In this document: positions 25,716 through 33,499 of the stretch, one piece after another
Numbering within the stretch: position 1 is the first letter of the stretch
Layout: each line of letters starts with the position of its first letter
Source: an uncultured Eubacteriales bacterium
GTDB lineage: Bacteria > Bacillota > Clostridia > Oscillospirales > UBA644
NCBI GenBank assembly: GCA_959604355.1
Contig: CAUHAO010000001.1
Coordinates: forward strand, 62,001-126,000
Reading direction: 5' to 3'
Length of the DNA: 64,000 nucleotides
Notes under the pieces: model-generated
Database searches by the model: none
Told to the model about the DNA's origin: nothing
What the model saw: only the letters and a program-made list of their open reading frames with translations
Translations under genes and position numbers: made by a program

Positions 25716-25744
25716 ATTATATCATACAAATTGATGTTTATCAA
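25716..25744 (-). promoter_or_regulatory. Sigma-A promoter of the lipoprotein gene
   Basis: On the minus strand TTGATA (25744-25739) and TATAAT (25721-25716) have 17-bp spacing, about 48 bp upstream of the start at 25667. Confidence 0.7.
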
Positions 25745-25791
25745 TATCTTTCGCTATGATGTCGGGCAAATTTCGTTTTTCCGGAGAAATG

Positions 25792-26223
25792 TCAAATTAT
25801 TTTGCGCGTATGTTTTTGTGTATCTTCGCTGTTTTTGCTCAAAAGAATGATTATCGTTATTATTGCGAACGCGGAACAGAGCACGGCGATGACGATAATT
25901 GGTATCAGATTGCGGTTTCCAGCAAGATCCGTTACGTTGCCCGCGGGAGATATGACTTCGATATAGCTTGTCGGGGCCTTCATAGGTTCATCCGACTGAT
26001 CTGCCTGCATTGTTACCGCGGAGGATTCCTTTGCGGTATCTGCCATTGGGGCGGCATATGTTATAAGCATCGGGGAATCCTCCGAAGACGCTGTGACTGC
26101 CGCGGGTGGCGTGTTGATGTCGTCCCGTGCATTTGCGGCTGTCGCCGGTGTGACGAAACATACGCAGAACATGATCATTGTGACAATAATTGCAAGACTC
26201 TTTTTTACGTCTGTTGTGTTCAT
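25792..26223 (-). CDS. Hypothetical small membrane protein with signal peptide and C-terminal helix
   Basis: This 143-residue protein begins with a signal peptide (about 1-29, SLAIIVTMIMFCVCFVTPATA, with a plausible ATA-AN cleavage site). A low-complexity Ala/Ser/Thr/Asp-rich exposed region follows (30-104), then a membrane helix (about 105-127, LIPIIVIAVLCSAFAIITIIILL) and a short charged cytoplasmic tail. The layout is that of a type I membrane protein; the family is unknown. It is a single-gene unit with its own near-consensus promoter. A GAGGTT box precedes the ATG at 26223. Confidence 0.65.
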   Translation of the reverse strand: MNTTDVKKSLAIIVTMIMFCVCFVTPATAANARDDINTPPAAVTASSEDSPMLITYAAPMADTAKESSAVTMQADQSDEPMKAPTSYIEVISPAGNVTDLAGNRNLIPIIVIAVLCSAFAIITIIILLSKNSEDTQKHTRKII

Positions 26224-26255
26224 ACCGAACCTCGAGTTTTCTTTTTATTTTCTAT

Positions 26256-26284
26256 ATTGTAACATAAAAGTGACAATTTGTCAA
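26256..26284 (-). promoter_or_regulatory. Sigma-A promoter of the 25792 gene
   Basis: On the minus strand TTGACA (26284-26279) and TACAAT (26261-26256) have 17-bp spacing, 33 bp upstream of the start codon. Confidence 0.75.
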
Positions 26285-26331
26285 TAGAAATTTTAAATTT
26301 TTTTTCGTAAACAGAGAAGTTACGTATTTGC

Positions 26332-26366
26332 ACGAAAAACAGAGCGGCCGAGTAATACGGTCGCTC
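26332..26366 (-). terminator. Rho-independent terminator of the rsmD-to-dus operon
   Basis: GAGCGGCCG (26342-26350) and CGGTCGCTC (26358-26366) pair with one mismatch around a 7-nt loop. On the minus strand TGTTTTTCG follows. It lies 20 bp after the dus stop. Confidence 0.75.
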
Positions 26367-26385
26367 ATGGGGGGAAGTTTAATTG

Positions 26386-27327
26386 TTACAACTGTGTAAT
26401 GAATCTGTTGAGGATTTCGAGTACCTGCTGCTTTGTCGTTGCGGAGAATATCTCGGTCTTGCACGCCGCGCCGCCGCGCAGACCTTTAAGATACCACGCC
26501 ATATGCTTGCGCGCCTCGATGACCGATGTCTTTTCGTCGCCCGTGATTTCACACATCAGCTGTAAGTGCTTTTTCGCAGTCTGCATTTTTTCAGCCGCGC
26601 TCGGAGCGTAGTATTCGCCCGTTGCGTAAAAAGATTTTATCTGCTCAAAGATAAACGGGTTGCCCATCGCGCCGCGTGCAATCATTGCGCCGTCGCAGCC
26701 CGTCTGTCGCAAGACGTTCGTGCAGTCCTCCGGGGAGAAAATGTCTCCGTTCGCGATGACGGGTATATTTACCGAAGCTTTTACCGCTGCCGTCACGGAA
26801 TGATCAGCCCTGCCCGTATACAGTTGTTCTCTTGTGCGCGGGTGTACTGTGATTCTTGCGGCACCGCTTTCCTGGCAGACTTTTGCGAATTCCACGGCAT
26901 TGACCGTGCCTTCGGACCATCCTGCGCGGAATTTTACGGAAACGGGAAGGGAAGTCGCTTTTACGGCGGCCTCGATGACCTTTCCCGCGAGAACGGGATC
27001 TTTCATCAGCGCGCTGCCGTCGCCGTTTTTGACAATCTTCGGCATCGGACAGCCCATGTTTATGTCGATAAAATCGGGTCTGCGTTCACTCATAGCTGCC
27101 ACGGCGTAAGCCATTATCCCGGGCTCACAGCCGAAGAGTTGTATTCCTATCGGATGTTCGGAAGTGTCAAATTCGGAAAGACGCGAGGTTTTTTTATCAT
27201 TATAATATAAGCCTTTCGCGCTTATCATCTCTGTGCACAGTACGTCCGCGCCGTGTTCTTTGCAGATACGGCGGAAGGCACTGTCTGTGACTCCCGCGAG
27301 AGGTGCAAGGTATAATTTAGGGGTCAT
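26386..27327 (-). CDS. dusB: tRNA-dihydrouridine synthase (DusB type)
   Basis: This 313-residue flavoprotein reduces uridine to dihydrouridine in the D-loop of tRNA using FMN and NADPH. Landmarks are LYLAPLAGVTDSAFRRIC at the N-terminus, then IDINMGCPMPKIVKNGDGSA with the catalytic cysteine in GCP. Further on come VSVKFRAGW, ITVHPRTREQLYTG, IPVIANGDIFS and GCDGAMIARGAMGNPFIF, all standard Dus signatures. The start is ATG 27327: GAGGAAA lies just upstream, within the last codons of the preceding gene, and the earlier in-frame start at 27345 lies inside that gene. It is the last gene of the rsmD-coaD operon, ahead of a terminator. DusB is the usual form in Bacillota; other Dus types are possible. 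Confidence 0.9.
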   Translation of the reverse strand: MTPKLYLAPLAGVTDSAFRRICKEHGADVLCTEMISAKGLYYNDKKTSRLSEFDTSEHPIGIQLFGCEPGIMAYAVAAMSERRPDFIDINMGCPMPKIVKNGDGSALMKDPVLAGKVIEAAVKATSLPVSVKFRAGWSEGTVNAVEFAKVCQESGAARITVHPRTREQLYTGRADHSVTAAVKASVNIPVIANGDIFSPEDCTNVLRQTGCDGAMIARGAMGNPFIFEQIKSFYATGEYYAPSAAEKMQTAKKHLQLMCEITGDEKTSVIEARKHMAWYLKGLRGGAACKTEIFSATTKQQVLEILNRFITQL

Positions 27328-27328
27328 T

Positions 27329-28900
27329 TTATTTTTCCTCGTCAAAAGTCCATGTTTCTATGCCCGTGTAAAGAGATGTGACGCTCGGCTCGAAGCTGCC
27401 TGAAACGATGCGGTTGATCGCGAGCGCGGAACGTTTGAAGCAGATTGGAATAAAGGGCATGTTTTCACGGAAAATACCGAGGAAAGATCTCATGTCGGTT
27501 CGTCCGGAATTGAAATCGTCTATGGCGTCAAGCAGTTGAGGCGGATATACCGCGCCGTTTGCGCAGATTTCATCGGAAAGCAACGCCGATATGTCCATGT
27601 TATAGGGAATATTTACTTCTGCGATATAAATGTCGTATTCGCCCGCTGCGACAGCGGTATCGAAGTCTTTTTGTTTGACGCTCGTTACCGTTACTCGGAA
27701 GCCCATGTCACGCAGGCAGTCAGCAACGTCCTTTGCAATGTCAACTTTTACGCGGTTTTCACTGTTTACAAGGATGTTAAATTCCGCAGGAACGCCGTTG
27801 ATATATCTTTCGAGGTTTTTGAGGGTAAATCCCGCAGCGACAAAATTCTCGTGCGCAAGGGTCGAAGAATAAAAGTTGTCATTGAGCTCGGCGGATTTTG
27901 TCTGCGACCACCCGGGACAGAAAGGATACCATGCGGCAACGGCGGTATTTTCAAGAGTCTTTCCGACGATGGATTTCCGGTCAATGCAGTATGATATTGC
28001 AAGAGCTGTGTTCGGGCACGCGAGATGCGGCTTTTGAACATTGAGCACGGCGAAGATCATTGTGTTGGACGTGTATCTGACGGTTTCCGTGTTTCCGCGG
28101 AAGGAGCCGTAGGAAAGGTCGGAATATATTCCATGGATCTTGCCGTAATTGAAAGCGTAAAGCTGCTCCTCGGTGGTTGCCATCGGTTCTAACATCACTG
28201 TGGAAATGTCATATGTGCCGACTTGACGGAAGTATTCGGAGCGCGTGTTCTGGATGAGGCATATATTAGTTCCCTCGGACGAAAGGACATATCTTCCCGT
28301 GCCGACGGGGGAGGCAGCGGAGCCCGAACGTATTATCGGGATGTCGAGAAGGTTTATATTGCGCACGTTTGATGTCGCAAAATGCACTTTGAAATCTTTT
28401 TCACTTTCCGCGGACCATGAGACGATCTCCGAAAAGCGGGACGCGTATATCCCTCCCGATTCCTTGGCACATTTGAACGAATACGCGCAGTCGGACGCGG
28501 TGAAGAGCGAGCCGTCAGAAAAAATGATTCCGTCACGCAGAGTGAGAGTTACTTCTGAGCCGTTTATGCGATAACTTTCGCACAGAACTGGCACGGCGTC
28601 GTATTCGGAAGTCACGCGGATAAGCGGGTCGAAGCAGAGCGACATTATATCGAAATTCGTTCTGCCGGTGCATTTATATGGGTCGAGCACGTCGTCCGTA
28701 CGCATTGCGAGAGTGAATTCCCGCACTTTTGCAGGGCTGTCCGTAGGGATCGTAGGGTCATCGGTCGGATATTCAAGCAGACCGCTCAGGTCGCAGGCGG
28801 AAAAAGACAGTAAGCATATCGCCGCGATGAGTATAAACACAGCGCGGCGAAAGAATATTCTGTTAAATGTCTCAGTGGTTTTCGGGAGTTTATTCTTCAT
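27329..28900 (-). CDS. ABC transporter solute-binding lipoprotein (SBP family 5)
   Basis: This 523-residue periplasmic-type binding protein of the oligopeptide/nickel family has a signal peptide and lipobox SFSAC, so it is a membrane-anchored lipoprotein. Family 5 landmarks include REFTLAMRTDDVLDPYKCTG, VPVLCESYRINGSEVTLTLR and then DGIIFSDGSLFTASDCAYSF. Near the C-terminus it has YDIYIAEVNIPYNMDISALL. Ligands in this family are peptides, nickel-chelates or sugars and cannot be told here. No permease or ATPase gene is adjacent; instead it sits between a coiled-coil gene and dus. The start is ATG 28900, overlapping the upstream gene by 11 bp, since the further start at 28942 lies deep inside that gene. 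Translation is probably coupled. Confidence 0.85.
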   Translation of the reverse strand: MKNKLPKTTETFNRIFFRRAVFILIAAICLLSFSACDLSGLLEYPTDDPTIPTDSPAKVREFTLAMRTDDVLDPYKCTGRTNFDIMSLCFDPLIRVTSEYDAVPVLCESYRINGSEVTLTLRDGIIFSDGSLFTASDCAYSFKCAKESGGIYASRFSEIVSWSAESEKDFKVHFATSNVRNINLLDIPIIRSGSAASPVGTGRYVLSSEGTNICLIQNTRSEYFRQVGTYDISTVMLEPMATTEEQLYAFNYGKIHGIYSDLSYGSFRGNTETVRYTSNTMIFAVLNVQKPHLACPNTALAISYCIDRKSIVGKTLENTAVAAWYPFCPGWSQTKSAELNDNFYSSTLAHENFVAAGFTLKNLERYINGVPAEFNILVNSENRVKVDIAKDVADCLRDMGFRVTVTSVKQKDFDTAVAAGEYDIYIAEVNIPYNMDISALLSDEICANGAVYPPQLLDAIDDFNSGRTDMRSFLGIFRENMPFIPICFKRSALAINRIVSGSFEPSVTSLYTGIETWTFDEEK

Positions 28901-29537
28901 TGTTTTCTGAATAAGAAAGTCTCGCCTGTTGCAAAGCGGCAATGGCTCTGGAAAGCGATTCTTCGGTGCCGTTGTTCGATGCGGTCATGGATCTTACGGC
29001 AGCATCGGCGGTCTGGCGGATAGCCTCGGTCGCGGCATCGTTTGTCTGACGTACTGCGGCGTTTGCAGCCTCGACAGCCTGTATGGACTGACTGAGAATG
29101 CTGTCAACGTAATTGAGCGTGACTTTGCGCATCTTAAGAGCGTCCTGTTTTGCTTGTTCGATTATTTTTTCCGCGCGTTCGTTTGCGATGAGCGTAATTT
29201 CCTGCTCATCGACGAGGGCTTCGGCTTCCTGCTTTGCCTGAGCGACGATGGATTCCGCGGACGCCTTCGCTTTGGAAAGCATGAGCTCAGCGTTCTTTTT
29301 CGCTCTTTCTGTGGTTATGGTCGCTTCTTCCTTTGCTTTAGCAACGAATTTCTCCTTGCCGTCGAGGATGTCGTTCGCTTTTTTGAGTTCAGCCGGAAGG
29401 TTGTTTCTGAGGGCGTCGATGATTCCTCTCAATTTGTCACCGTTGATTATGTATTTGCTGTTTGCAAGAGGCAGGCTCCACGATTCGTCAAGCAGATCCT
29501 CAAGGTCTTCCAACCTCTTATTGAATTCACTTACCAT
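28890..29537 (-). CDS. Coiled-coil protein, DivIVA/ATP-synthase-b-like
   Basis: This 215-residue protein is mostly long alpha-helical coiled coil (about 50-175), rich in Ala, Glu, Lys and Gln (SKAKASAESIVAQAKQEAEA). It has a short conserved N-terminal part (EFNKRLEDLEDLLDESW; KYIINGDKLRGIIDALRNNL). There is no membrane helix or signal peptide. Proteins of this look, next to coaD and rsmD, are common in Clostridia and are often named DivIVA-like or confused with ATP synthase subunit b because of the helix composition. A structural or cell-division scaffold role is plausible but unproven. AGGAAAGGA precedes the ATG at 29537. The C-terminus overlaps the binding-protein gene by 11 bp. Confidence 0.75.
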   Translation of the reverse strand: MVSEFNKRLEDLEDLLDESWSLPLANSKYIINGDKLRGIIDALRNNLPAELKKANDILDGKEKFVAKAKEEATITTERAKKNAELMLSKAKASAESIVAQAKQEAEALVDEQEITLIANERAEKIIEQAKQDALKMRKVTLNYVDSILSQSIQAVEAANAAVRQTNDAATEAIRQTADAAVRSMTASNNGTEESLSRAIAALQQARLSYSENNEE

Positions 29538-29562
29538 AACTATATTCCTTTCCTGTGAGGGT

Positions 29563-30054
29563 TTATTTGCTGAATTTATTTATGATTTCTTCATATACTT
29601 GTTCGGGTACGAGCGGTTTGATGTCTTTGCCGAAATCCGCGAGCTGCCGGACCGCTGTAGAACTGATGTGAACATATTTTTCCGCGGCGGGTAAAAACAC
29701 GGTTTCAATTGACGGATCAAGATAGCTGTTTACAGCCGCAAACTCCGTTTCGTACATATAATCCTCACCGTTGCGTACTCCTTTGACGATTACGGACGCA
29801 CCGACAGACCGTGCAAGATCCACCAGAAATCCGTCATCGGATACTACGAACACGTTTTCACAGTCGGAGAAAACTTTTTTACACATTTCAACGCGTTCTT
29901 CGGTCGAGAAAAAGGGGGTCTTTGATGAATTGACCATTATCGCGACACAGACGCGATCGAATATTTTCGCCGCGCGCCGTACGATGTCTTCGTGGCCGAC
30001 GGTTATCGGGTCGAAAGTGCCGGGGCAGATCGCGAGAGTACCTTGTTCAGGCAT
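29563..30054 (-). CDS. coaD: Phosphopantetheine adenylyltransferase
   Basis: This 163-residue enzyme transfers AMP from ATP to 4'-phosphopantetheine, the penultimate step of coenzyme A synthesis in the cytoplasm. The nucleotidyltransferase signature TFDPITVGHEDI (TxGH motif) is near residue 15. MVNSSKTPFFSTEERV follows, and the second ATP-contact motif ISSTAVRQL is near 130. The frame opens at 30063, but I choose ATG 30054, which has GAGG about 10 bases upstream and gives the usual family length. It overlaps rsmD by 8 bp. The rsmD-coaD pairing is widely conserved in Bacillota. Confidence 0.93.
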   Translation of the reverse strand: MPEQGTLAICPGTFDPITVGHEDIVRRAAKIFDRVCVAIMVNSSKTPFFSTEERVEMCKKVFSDCENVFVVSDDGFLVDLARSVGASVIVKGVRNGEDYMYETEFAAVNSYLDPSIETVFLPAAEKYVHISSTAVRQLADFGKDIKPLVPEQVYEEIINKFSK

Positions 30055-30607
30055 TTGAATCATTCCTCACTTTATAAAGTGATACGGAAACTCCGCTGTA
30101 GTTTCTTCTTGTCAGAAGGATGAGTCTGCCTGTTGTTTCGGGAAATTCTTCTCCGTTTTTGCTTTCAACGACTACAAGACCGTCATCGCGTATGCACGAA
30201 CCGTCTCTGCTGAGCATTTCCAGAGCGCGCTGTGAAAGTCCTTTTTCGTAAGGCGGGTCAATGAAGATTATTTTGAATTTGACATCTGTTTTTTTGAGAA
30301 ACGCGATGCTGTCGCTGACGACGACTTCTGCACTCTGTGTGAAGTTCGTTTTCTTCAGGTTTGCACGCACGAGGTCCGCCGTGTGCGGATCGTGTTCGCA
30401 GAAATATGCTTTTTCGACACCTCTGCTTATTGCTTCAATGCCCATCTGACCCGTTCCCGCAAAGAGGTCGAGAAAAAGTCCTTCAATGTCAAACTGAATG
30501 AGATTGAAAATCGCTTCCTTGACCCTGTCGGTTGTCGGGCGGACTGCCATCTCATCATTGGGCGATATAAGTTTCGCGCCTCTGCGGGCGCCGGAAATAA
30601 CTCTCAT
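30047..30607 (-). CDS. rsmD: 16S rRNA (guanine(966)-N2)-methyltransferase
   Basis: This 186-residue SAM-dependent methyltransferase modifies G966 of 16S rRNA during small-subunit assembly. The N-terminus MRVISGARRGAKLISP and VRPTTDRVKEAIFNLI are characteristic of RsmD. The SAM motif LDLFAGTGQMGIEAISRG and the catalytic IFIDPPYEKGL (DPPY) follow. The ATG at 30607 has CGGAG six bases upstream. It is the first gene of an operon of five overlapping or closely spaced genes (rsmD, coaD, coiled-coil, binding lipoprotein, dus). Confidence 0.93.
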   Translation of the reverse strand: MRVISGARRGAKLISPNDEMAVRPTTDRVKEAIFNLIQFDIEGLFLDLFAGTGQMGIEAISRGVEKAYFCEHDPHTADLVRANLKKTNFTQSAEVVVSDSIAFLKKTDVKFKIIFIDPPYEKGLSQRALEMLSRDGSCIRDDGLVVVESKNGEEFPETTGRLILLTRRNYSGVSVSLYKVRNDSNA

Positions 30608-30648
30608 CTGAAACTCCGTGATCCGTCAAAATATATTATACCTAATAT

Positions 30649-30677
30649 ATTATAACACAAAATCCCGAAAAATGCAA
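30649..30677 (-). promoter_or_regulatory. Probable promoter of the rsmD operon
   Basis: On the minus strand a perfect TATAAT (30654-30649) has a weak TTGCAT (30677-30672) at 17 bp, 41 bp upstream of rsmD. Confidence 0.4.
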
Positions 30678-30717
30678 TAGCCTTTTGCGTCTTTTTTATG
30701 TAAAACAAGGTATATAC

Positions 30718-30746
30718 TTGAAAATTCCGGGGTATTATGATATACT
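30718..30746 (+). promoter_or_regulatory. Sigma-A promoter of the HAD hydrolase gene
   Basis: TTGAAA (30718-30723) and TATACT (30741-30746) have 17-bp spacing, 24 bp upstream of ATG 30771, which has GAGG 10 bases upstream. Confidence 0.65.
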
Positions 30747-30770
30747 GTGACGGGATTGAGGTAATATACT

Positions 30771-31556
30771 ATGAAAAGATTGAAAAACAAAAAACTTTTT
30801 CTGCTTGATATGGACGGAACGGTCTATCTTGGTGACGAGGTCATTTCCGGCGCTGACAAATTTATATGCACCCTTTGCGAAACCGGCAGGGATTATGTAT
30901 TCATGACGAACAATTCTTCAAGAAGCGCTGAGGAGTATCTTAAAAAACTGCACCGTCTCGGTTTTCCGGCAGAGAAAAAGAATATTTTCACTTCAGGGCA
31001 GGCGGCGGCGATATATCTCAGGCAAAAGAAGAACAATCCGCGTGTGTACGCCGTCGGTACGAAAGCTCTTAAAAAAGAGCTGAATCTTGAGGGAATAGAG
31101 GTGTCCGAGGACGGAAAAGGGCCTGTCGATTTCCTCCTCGTGGGCTACGATACAGAGCTTGATTACGGAAAACTGCGGACGGCGTGCAACCTGCTATGTG
31201 AAGGTATTCCGTTTTACGCCACGAACCCCGATATGCGCTGTCCGACCGAGGGCGGAAGGTATCTGCCCGACTGCGCGACAATATGCTATATGCTCGAGCA
31301 GGCGACACAAAAAACGCCGTTTTATATAGGAAAACCGCGCGCCGAGATGGCTCTTACGGCTGTGAAGGCTCACAACGTTTCACCCGATGATACGGTGGTT
31401 ATAGGGGATCGCCTTTACACTGATGTGAAGTGTGGGCTCAACGCGGGGATACTTTCAGTGCTCGTTCTTTCGGGTGAAAGCACCGTCGAGGATATCGACC
31501 GTTACGGAATATGTCCCGACATTGTTCTGGACAGCGTTGCGGATATAATTCTCTGA
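30771..31556 (+). CDS. HAD-IIA family hydrolase (NagD/p-nitrophenylphosphatase-like)
   Basis: This 261-residue phosphatase belongs to the haloacid dehalogenase superfamily, subclass IIA. Motif I is FLLDMDGTVYLGD, with the nucleophile and acid aspartates of DxDGT near residues 12-14. Motif II is VFMTNNSSRS. Motif III is the lysine in YIGKPRAEM. Motif IV is VVIGDRLYTDVKCGLNAG, and LVLSGES follows. The C2-type cap domain typical of NagD lies in between. The substrate is unknown; family members act on sugar phosphates, phosphoglycolate or nucleotides. It is transcribed alone from its own promoter, divergent from the rsmD operon. Confidence 0.88.
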   Translation: MKRLKNKKLFLLDMDGTVYLGDEVISGADKFICTLCETGRDYVFMTNNSSRSAEEYLKKLHRLGFPAEKKNIFTSGQAAAIYLRQKKNNPRVYAVGTKALKKELNLEGIEVSEDGKGPVDFLLVGYDTELDYGKLRTACNLLCEGIPFYATNPDMRCPTEGGRYLPDCATICYMLEQATQKTPFYIGKPRAEMALTAVKAHNVSPDDTVVIGDRLYTDVKCGLNAGILSVLVLSGESTVEDIDRYGICPDIVLDSVADIIL

Positions 31557-31697
31557 TATTTGCGCCTATGTCTTTTCTGCAAAAGTAATAGTATACAAAT
31601 TTCTCTTTGTCGGACTGCTTTTGATTATAGGAAAATCACAATTTTGTGCAAAAGAACAAAAAGTTTTGAAATAAGTATTTATTTTTAGATAAAATTA

Positions 31698-31706
31698 TGC
31701 TATAAT
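31698..31706 (+). promoter_or_regulatory. Extended -10 promoter of hpf
   Basis: TGCTATAAT (31698-31706) is an extended -10 box (TGnTATAAT) without a recognisable -35, 58 bp upstream of hpf. The leader contains a small inverted repeat, GGAAAG (31713-31718) with CTTTCC (31733-31738). Confidence 0.5.
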
Positions 31707-31764
31707 GTACATGGAAAGGATATGAAAATAAACTTTCCGAGTATACCGAAAAGGAGTTGTTAGT

Positions 31765-32289
31765 ATGCGTATAACCTACAGCGCGAGAAAATGCAACGTC
31801 TGGCAGACAACGAAAGAGTACACGGAGAAAAAACTTGCCAAACTCGATCGTTTTTTCGGCGGAGACTGTGAAGTGCATGTAATTTACACCCTTGAACGTG
31901 AAAACGTCTGCAAGGTCGAAGTGACGGCAGAGTATAACGGATTGATATTACGCGCTCAGGAATCCACGAATGATTTCAAAACGAGCGTTGACTGTGTCGT
32001 CGACATGCTCGTGCGTCAGATAAGGAAGCATAAGACCAAACTTGAAAAACGTCTCCGCATTGACGAAAAATCCTTTGAGGATCTCGGCGCGGAGGAGCTT
32101 GATGAGGATAAAGACGAGATAACCCGCCGCAAATTGATAACGCTCTCTCCGATGGCGGAAGACGAGGCGGTACTGCAGATGAATATGATAGGACATGACT
32201 TCTTCATTTTCCGGGATGAGGCAACAGACGCTGTAAAGATGATTTATCGCAGGAAAAACGGGGATTACGGTCTGATAGAAACAAAGTGA
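31765..32289 (+). CDS. hpf: Ribosome hibernation-promoting factor, long form
   Basis: This 174-residue protein binds the 30S subunit and drives formation of inactive 100S ribosome dimers in starvation or stationary phase. The N-terminal beta-alpha-beta-beta-beta-alpha domain (about 1-100) starts MRITYSARKCNVWQTTKEYTEK and contains the typical KVEVTAEYNGLILRAQES. The C-terminal dimerisation domain (about 118-174) reads LSPMAEDEAVLQMNMIGHDFFIF and ends VIYRRKNG-like (MIYRRKNGDYGLIE). The presence of both domains defines the long form found in Bacillota. AAAAGGAG lies just upstream of the ATG. It is monocistronic, with an extended -10 promoter and a strong terminator. Confidence 0.94.
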   Translation: MRITYSARKCNVWQTTKEYTEKKLAKLDRFFGGDCEVHVIYTLERENVCKVEVTAEYNGLILRAQESTNDFKTSVDCVVDMLVRQIRKHKTKLEKRLRIDEKSFEDLGAEELDEDKDEITRRKLITLSPMAEDEAVLQMNMIGHDFFIFRDEATDAVKMIYRRKNGDYGLIETK

Positions 32290-32308
32290 TGTAAAGAACA
32301 TAAAATTC

Positions 32309-32341
32309 AAGGCTGGCGCAAGCGCGTCAGCCTTTTTGTTT
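32309..32341 (+). terminator. Rho-independent terminator of hpf
   Basis: AGGCTGGCGC (32310-32319) and GCGTCAGCCT (32323-32332) pair with one G-T around a tight loop, followed by TTTTTGTTTT. Confidence 0.85.
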
Positions 32342-32348
32342 TCAGATG

Positions 32349-33056
32349 TTATTTACTTTTGTTTCTTGCTTCGAGCACGTCTTCGTAGTTGAAATCTTCA
32401 AGGTGTATGAGTTCGTATTGTCCGCTGAGCATGAGATCGCGCATGCCGAAACCGTCTTCGGGCAGAACGTCGGAGATTATGCCGCCGCGTCCGCAATGCC
32501 AGTACTGGTGCGCGTCGGAGCCCGATGATATGCGCATGTTATGCTTTGCGGCGTATTCGAGAGCTTTCTCATTATGCGAGCTCTGACCGGGGTGCATGTT
32601 ATAGCCTTCCATGCCGTCGATAGTTCCGGGAGGGGCAGGGTATTGTCCGTCACGGAACGGGTGTGCCTGGAATATTGCCGCGCCCGCAGAGTGCAGGAAA
32701 GAATACAAGTCTCCGTGGGTTTTTTTGAAGTATTCGGGAAGTCTTTCGAGTATTTTGCGCGTTACGCCGAACAGAACGTAATCGTTTGACGAGCCGTCGA
32801 AACGGAATTCCGCGCTCAGGTAGACTTTTACCCCGCGCTTCAGCCCTTCGTCGTAAGCGTCATAGTAGTCCTGCATGAAGTAGTCGATGACTTCTTCGCG
32901 TGAACGTTCGCGGAAAAGATGAGGACCGAAATGATTGGAGAGATTGACGGCACTGTAACCGAGATCTCTATATGCCTCTACCAGTTCGGCGGGGGTAAGA
33001 TAACCGCACGAGCTGACGGGTTTTGTGTGACAATGTGTTTCTATTTTGTATTTCAA
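32349..33056 (-). CDS. PHP domain metal-dependent phosphoesterase
   Basis: This protein of about 235 residues belongs to the PHP superfamily. It has the N-terminal metal-binding motif IETHCHTKPVSSCGYLTP and AVNLSNHFGPH. Mid-protein is FQAHPFRDGQYP, and the C-terminal motif is SSGSDAHQYW. These histidines and aspartates would form the metal cluster. Family members include histidinol phosphatase and nucleotide or oligonucleotide phosphatases, so the substrate is not known. The frame opens at GTG 33068, but that codon overlaps the ribosome binding site GGAGG (33072-33068). I therefore prefer TTG 33056, 11 bases downstream of GGAGG; the start is uncertain. It has its own promoter and follows the germination operon on the same strand. 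Confidence 0.82.
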   Translation of the reverse strand: MKYKIETHCHTKPVSSCGYLTPAELVEAYRDLGYSAVNLSNHFGPHLFRERSREEVIDYFMQDYYDAYDEGLKRGVKVYLSAEFRFDGSSNDYVLFGVTRKILERLPEYFKKTHGDLYSFLHSAGAAIFQAHPFRDGQYPAPPGTIDGMEGYNMHPGQSSHNEKALEYAAKHNMRISSGSDAHQYWHCGRGGIISDVLPEDGFGMRDLMLSGQYELIHLEDFNYEDVLEARNKSK

Positions 33057-33093
33057 AGCCGGATGCACCTCCGATGATGTCGTATATTGTTAT

Positions 33094-33122
33094 ATATTAG
33101 CACACCGACTTGAAAAAGTCAA
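33094..33122 (-). promoter_or_regulatory. Sigma-A promoter of the PHP gene
   Basis: On the minus strand TTGACT (33122-33117) and TAATAT (33099-33094) have 17-bp spacing. The -35 box overlaps the stop codon of the upstream gene. Confidence 0.5.
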
Positions 33123-33499
33123 GTTTGATCGTTTTTTTTAACATTAACGTCAAATCCTCCGCCGTTTATCATTGTTGATTTTGCCGCATAGGCGTCTTTG
33201 CGGCTGTTTGCTCGGACGCGTAAGGCACATTCATCGCTGAAACCCGGCAGCAGAAGATTTGAAAACCCGCTGCCCCATTCGGGTGAAGAACTGTCCGTCT
33301 CAAAGTGTGATGCGTTGTCCACCTCCTGCGGCATATGCAGAGGCGAATAGCGTACGTCTGTTTCCGTTTTCGCACCGTTTTCCGAGGTTTTCCAGCACAT
33401 ACGTATTTCCGTTGACGTACCCATCGCCGAGCGTATCTTTTCCGCGGCGGCGCGTGCGGTTTCCGTGTTTTCAAAGCGCGCTGTCACGTTGTATATCAT
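33119..33499 (-). CDS. Hypothetical protein at the end of the germination operon
   Basis: I do not recognise this 126-residue soluble protein. Its two ends look like similar beta-alpha-beta units (IYNVTARFENTETARAAAEK and CALRVRANSRKDAYAAKS), which suggests a duplicated ferredoxin-like fold, with a Ser/Asp/Pro-rich linker between them. It overlaps the end of the GerKB-like gene by 29 bp; its ATG at 33499 has AGGGAG a few bases upstream within that gene, so translation is probably coupled. The tight linkage suggests a part in spore germination or receptor assembly, but that is inference from position only. Confidence 0.6.
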   Translation of the reverse strand: MIYNVTARFENTETARAAAEKIRSAMGTSTEIRMCWKTSENGAKTETDVRYSPLHMPQEVDNASHFETDSSSPEWGSGFSNLLLPGFSDECALRVRANSRKDAYAAKSTMINGGGFDVNVKKNDQT

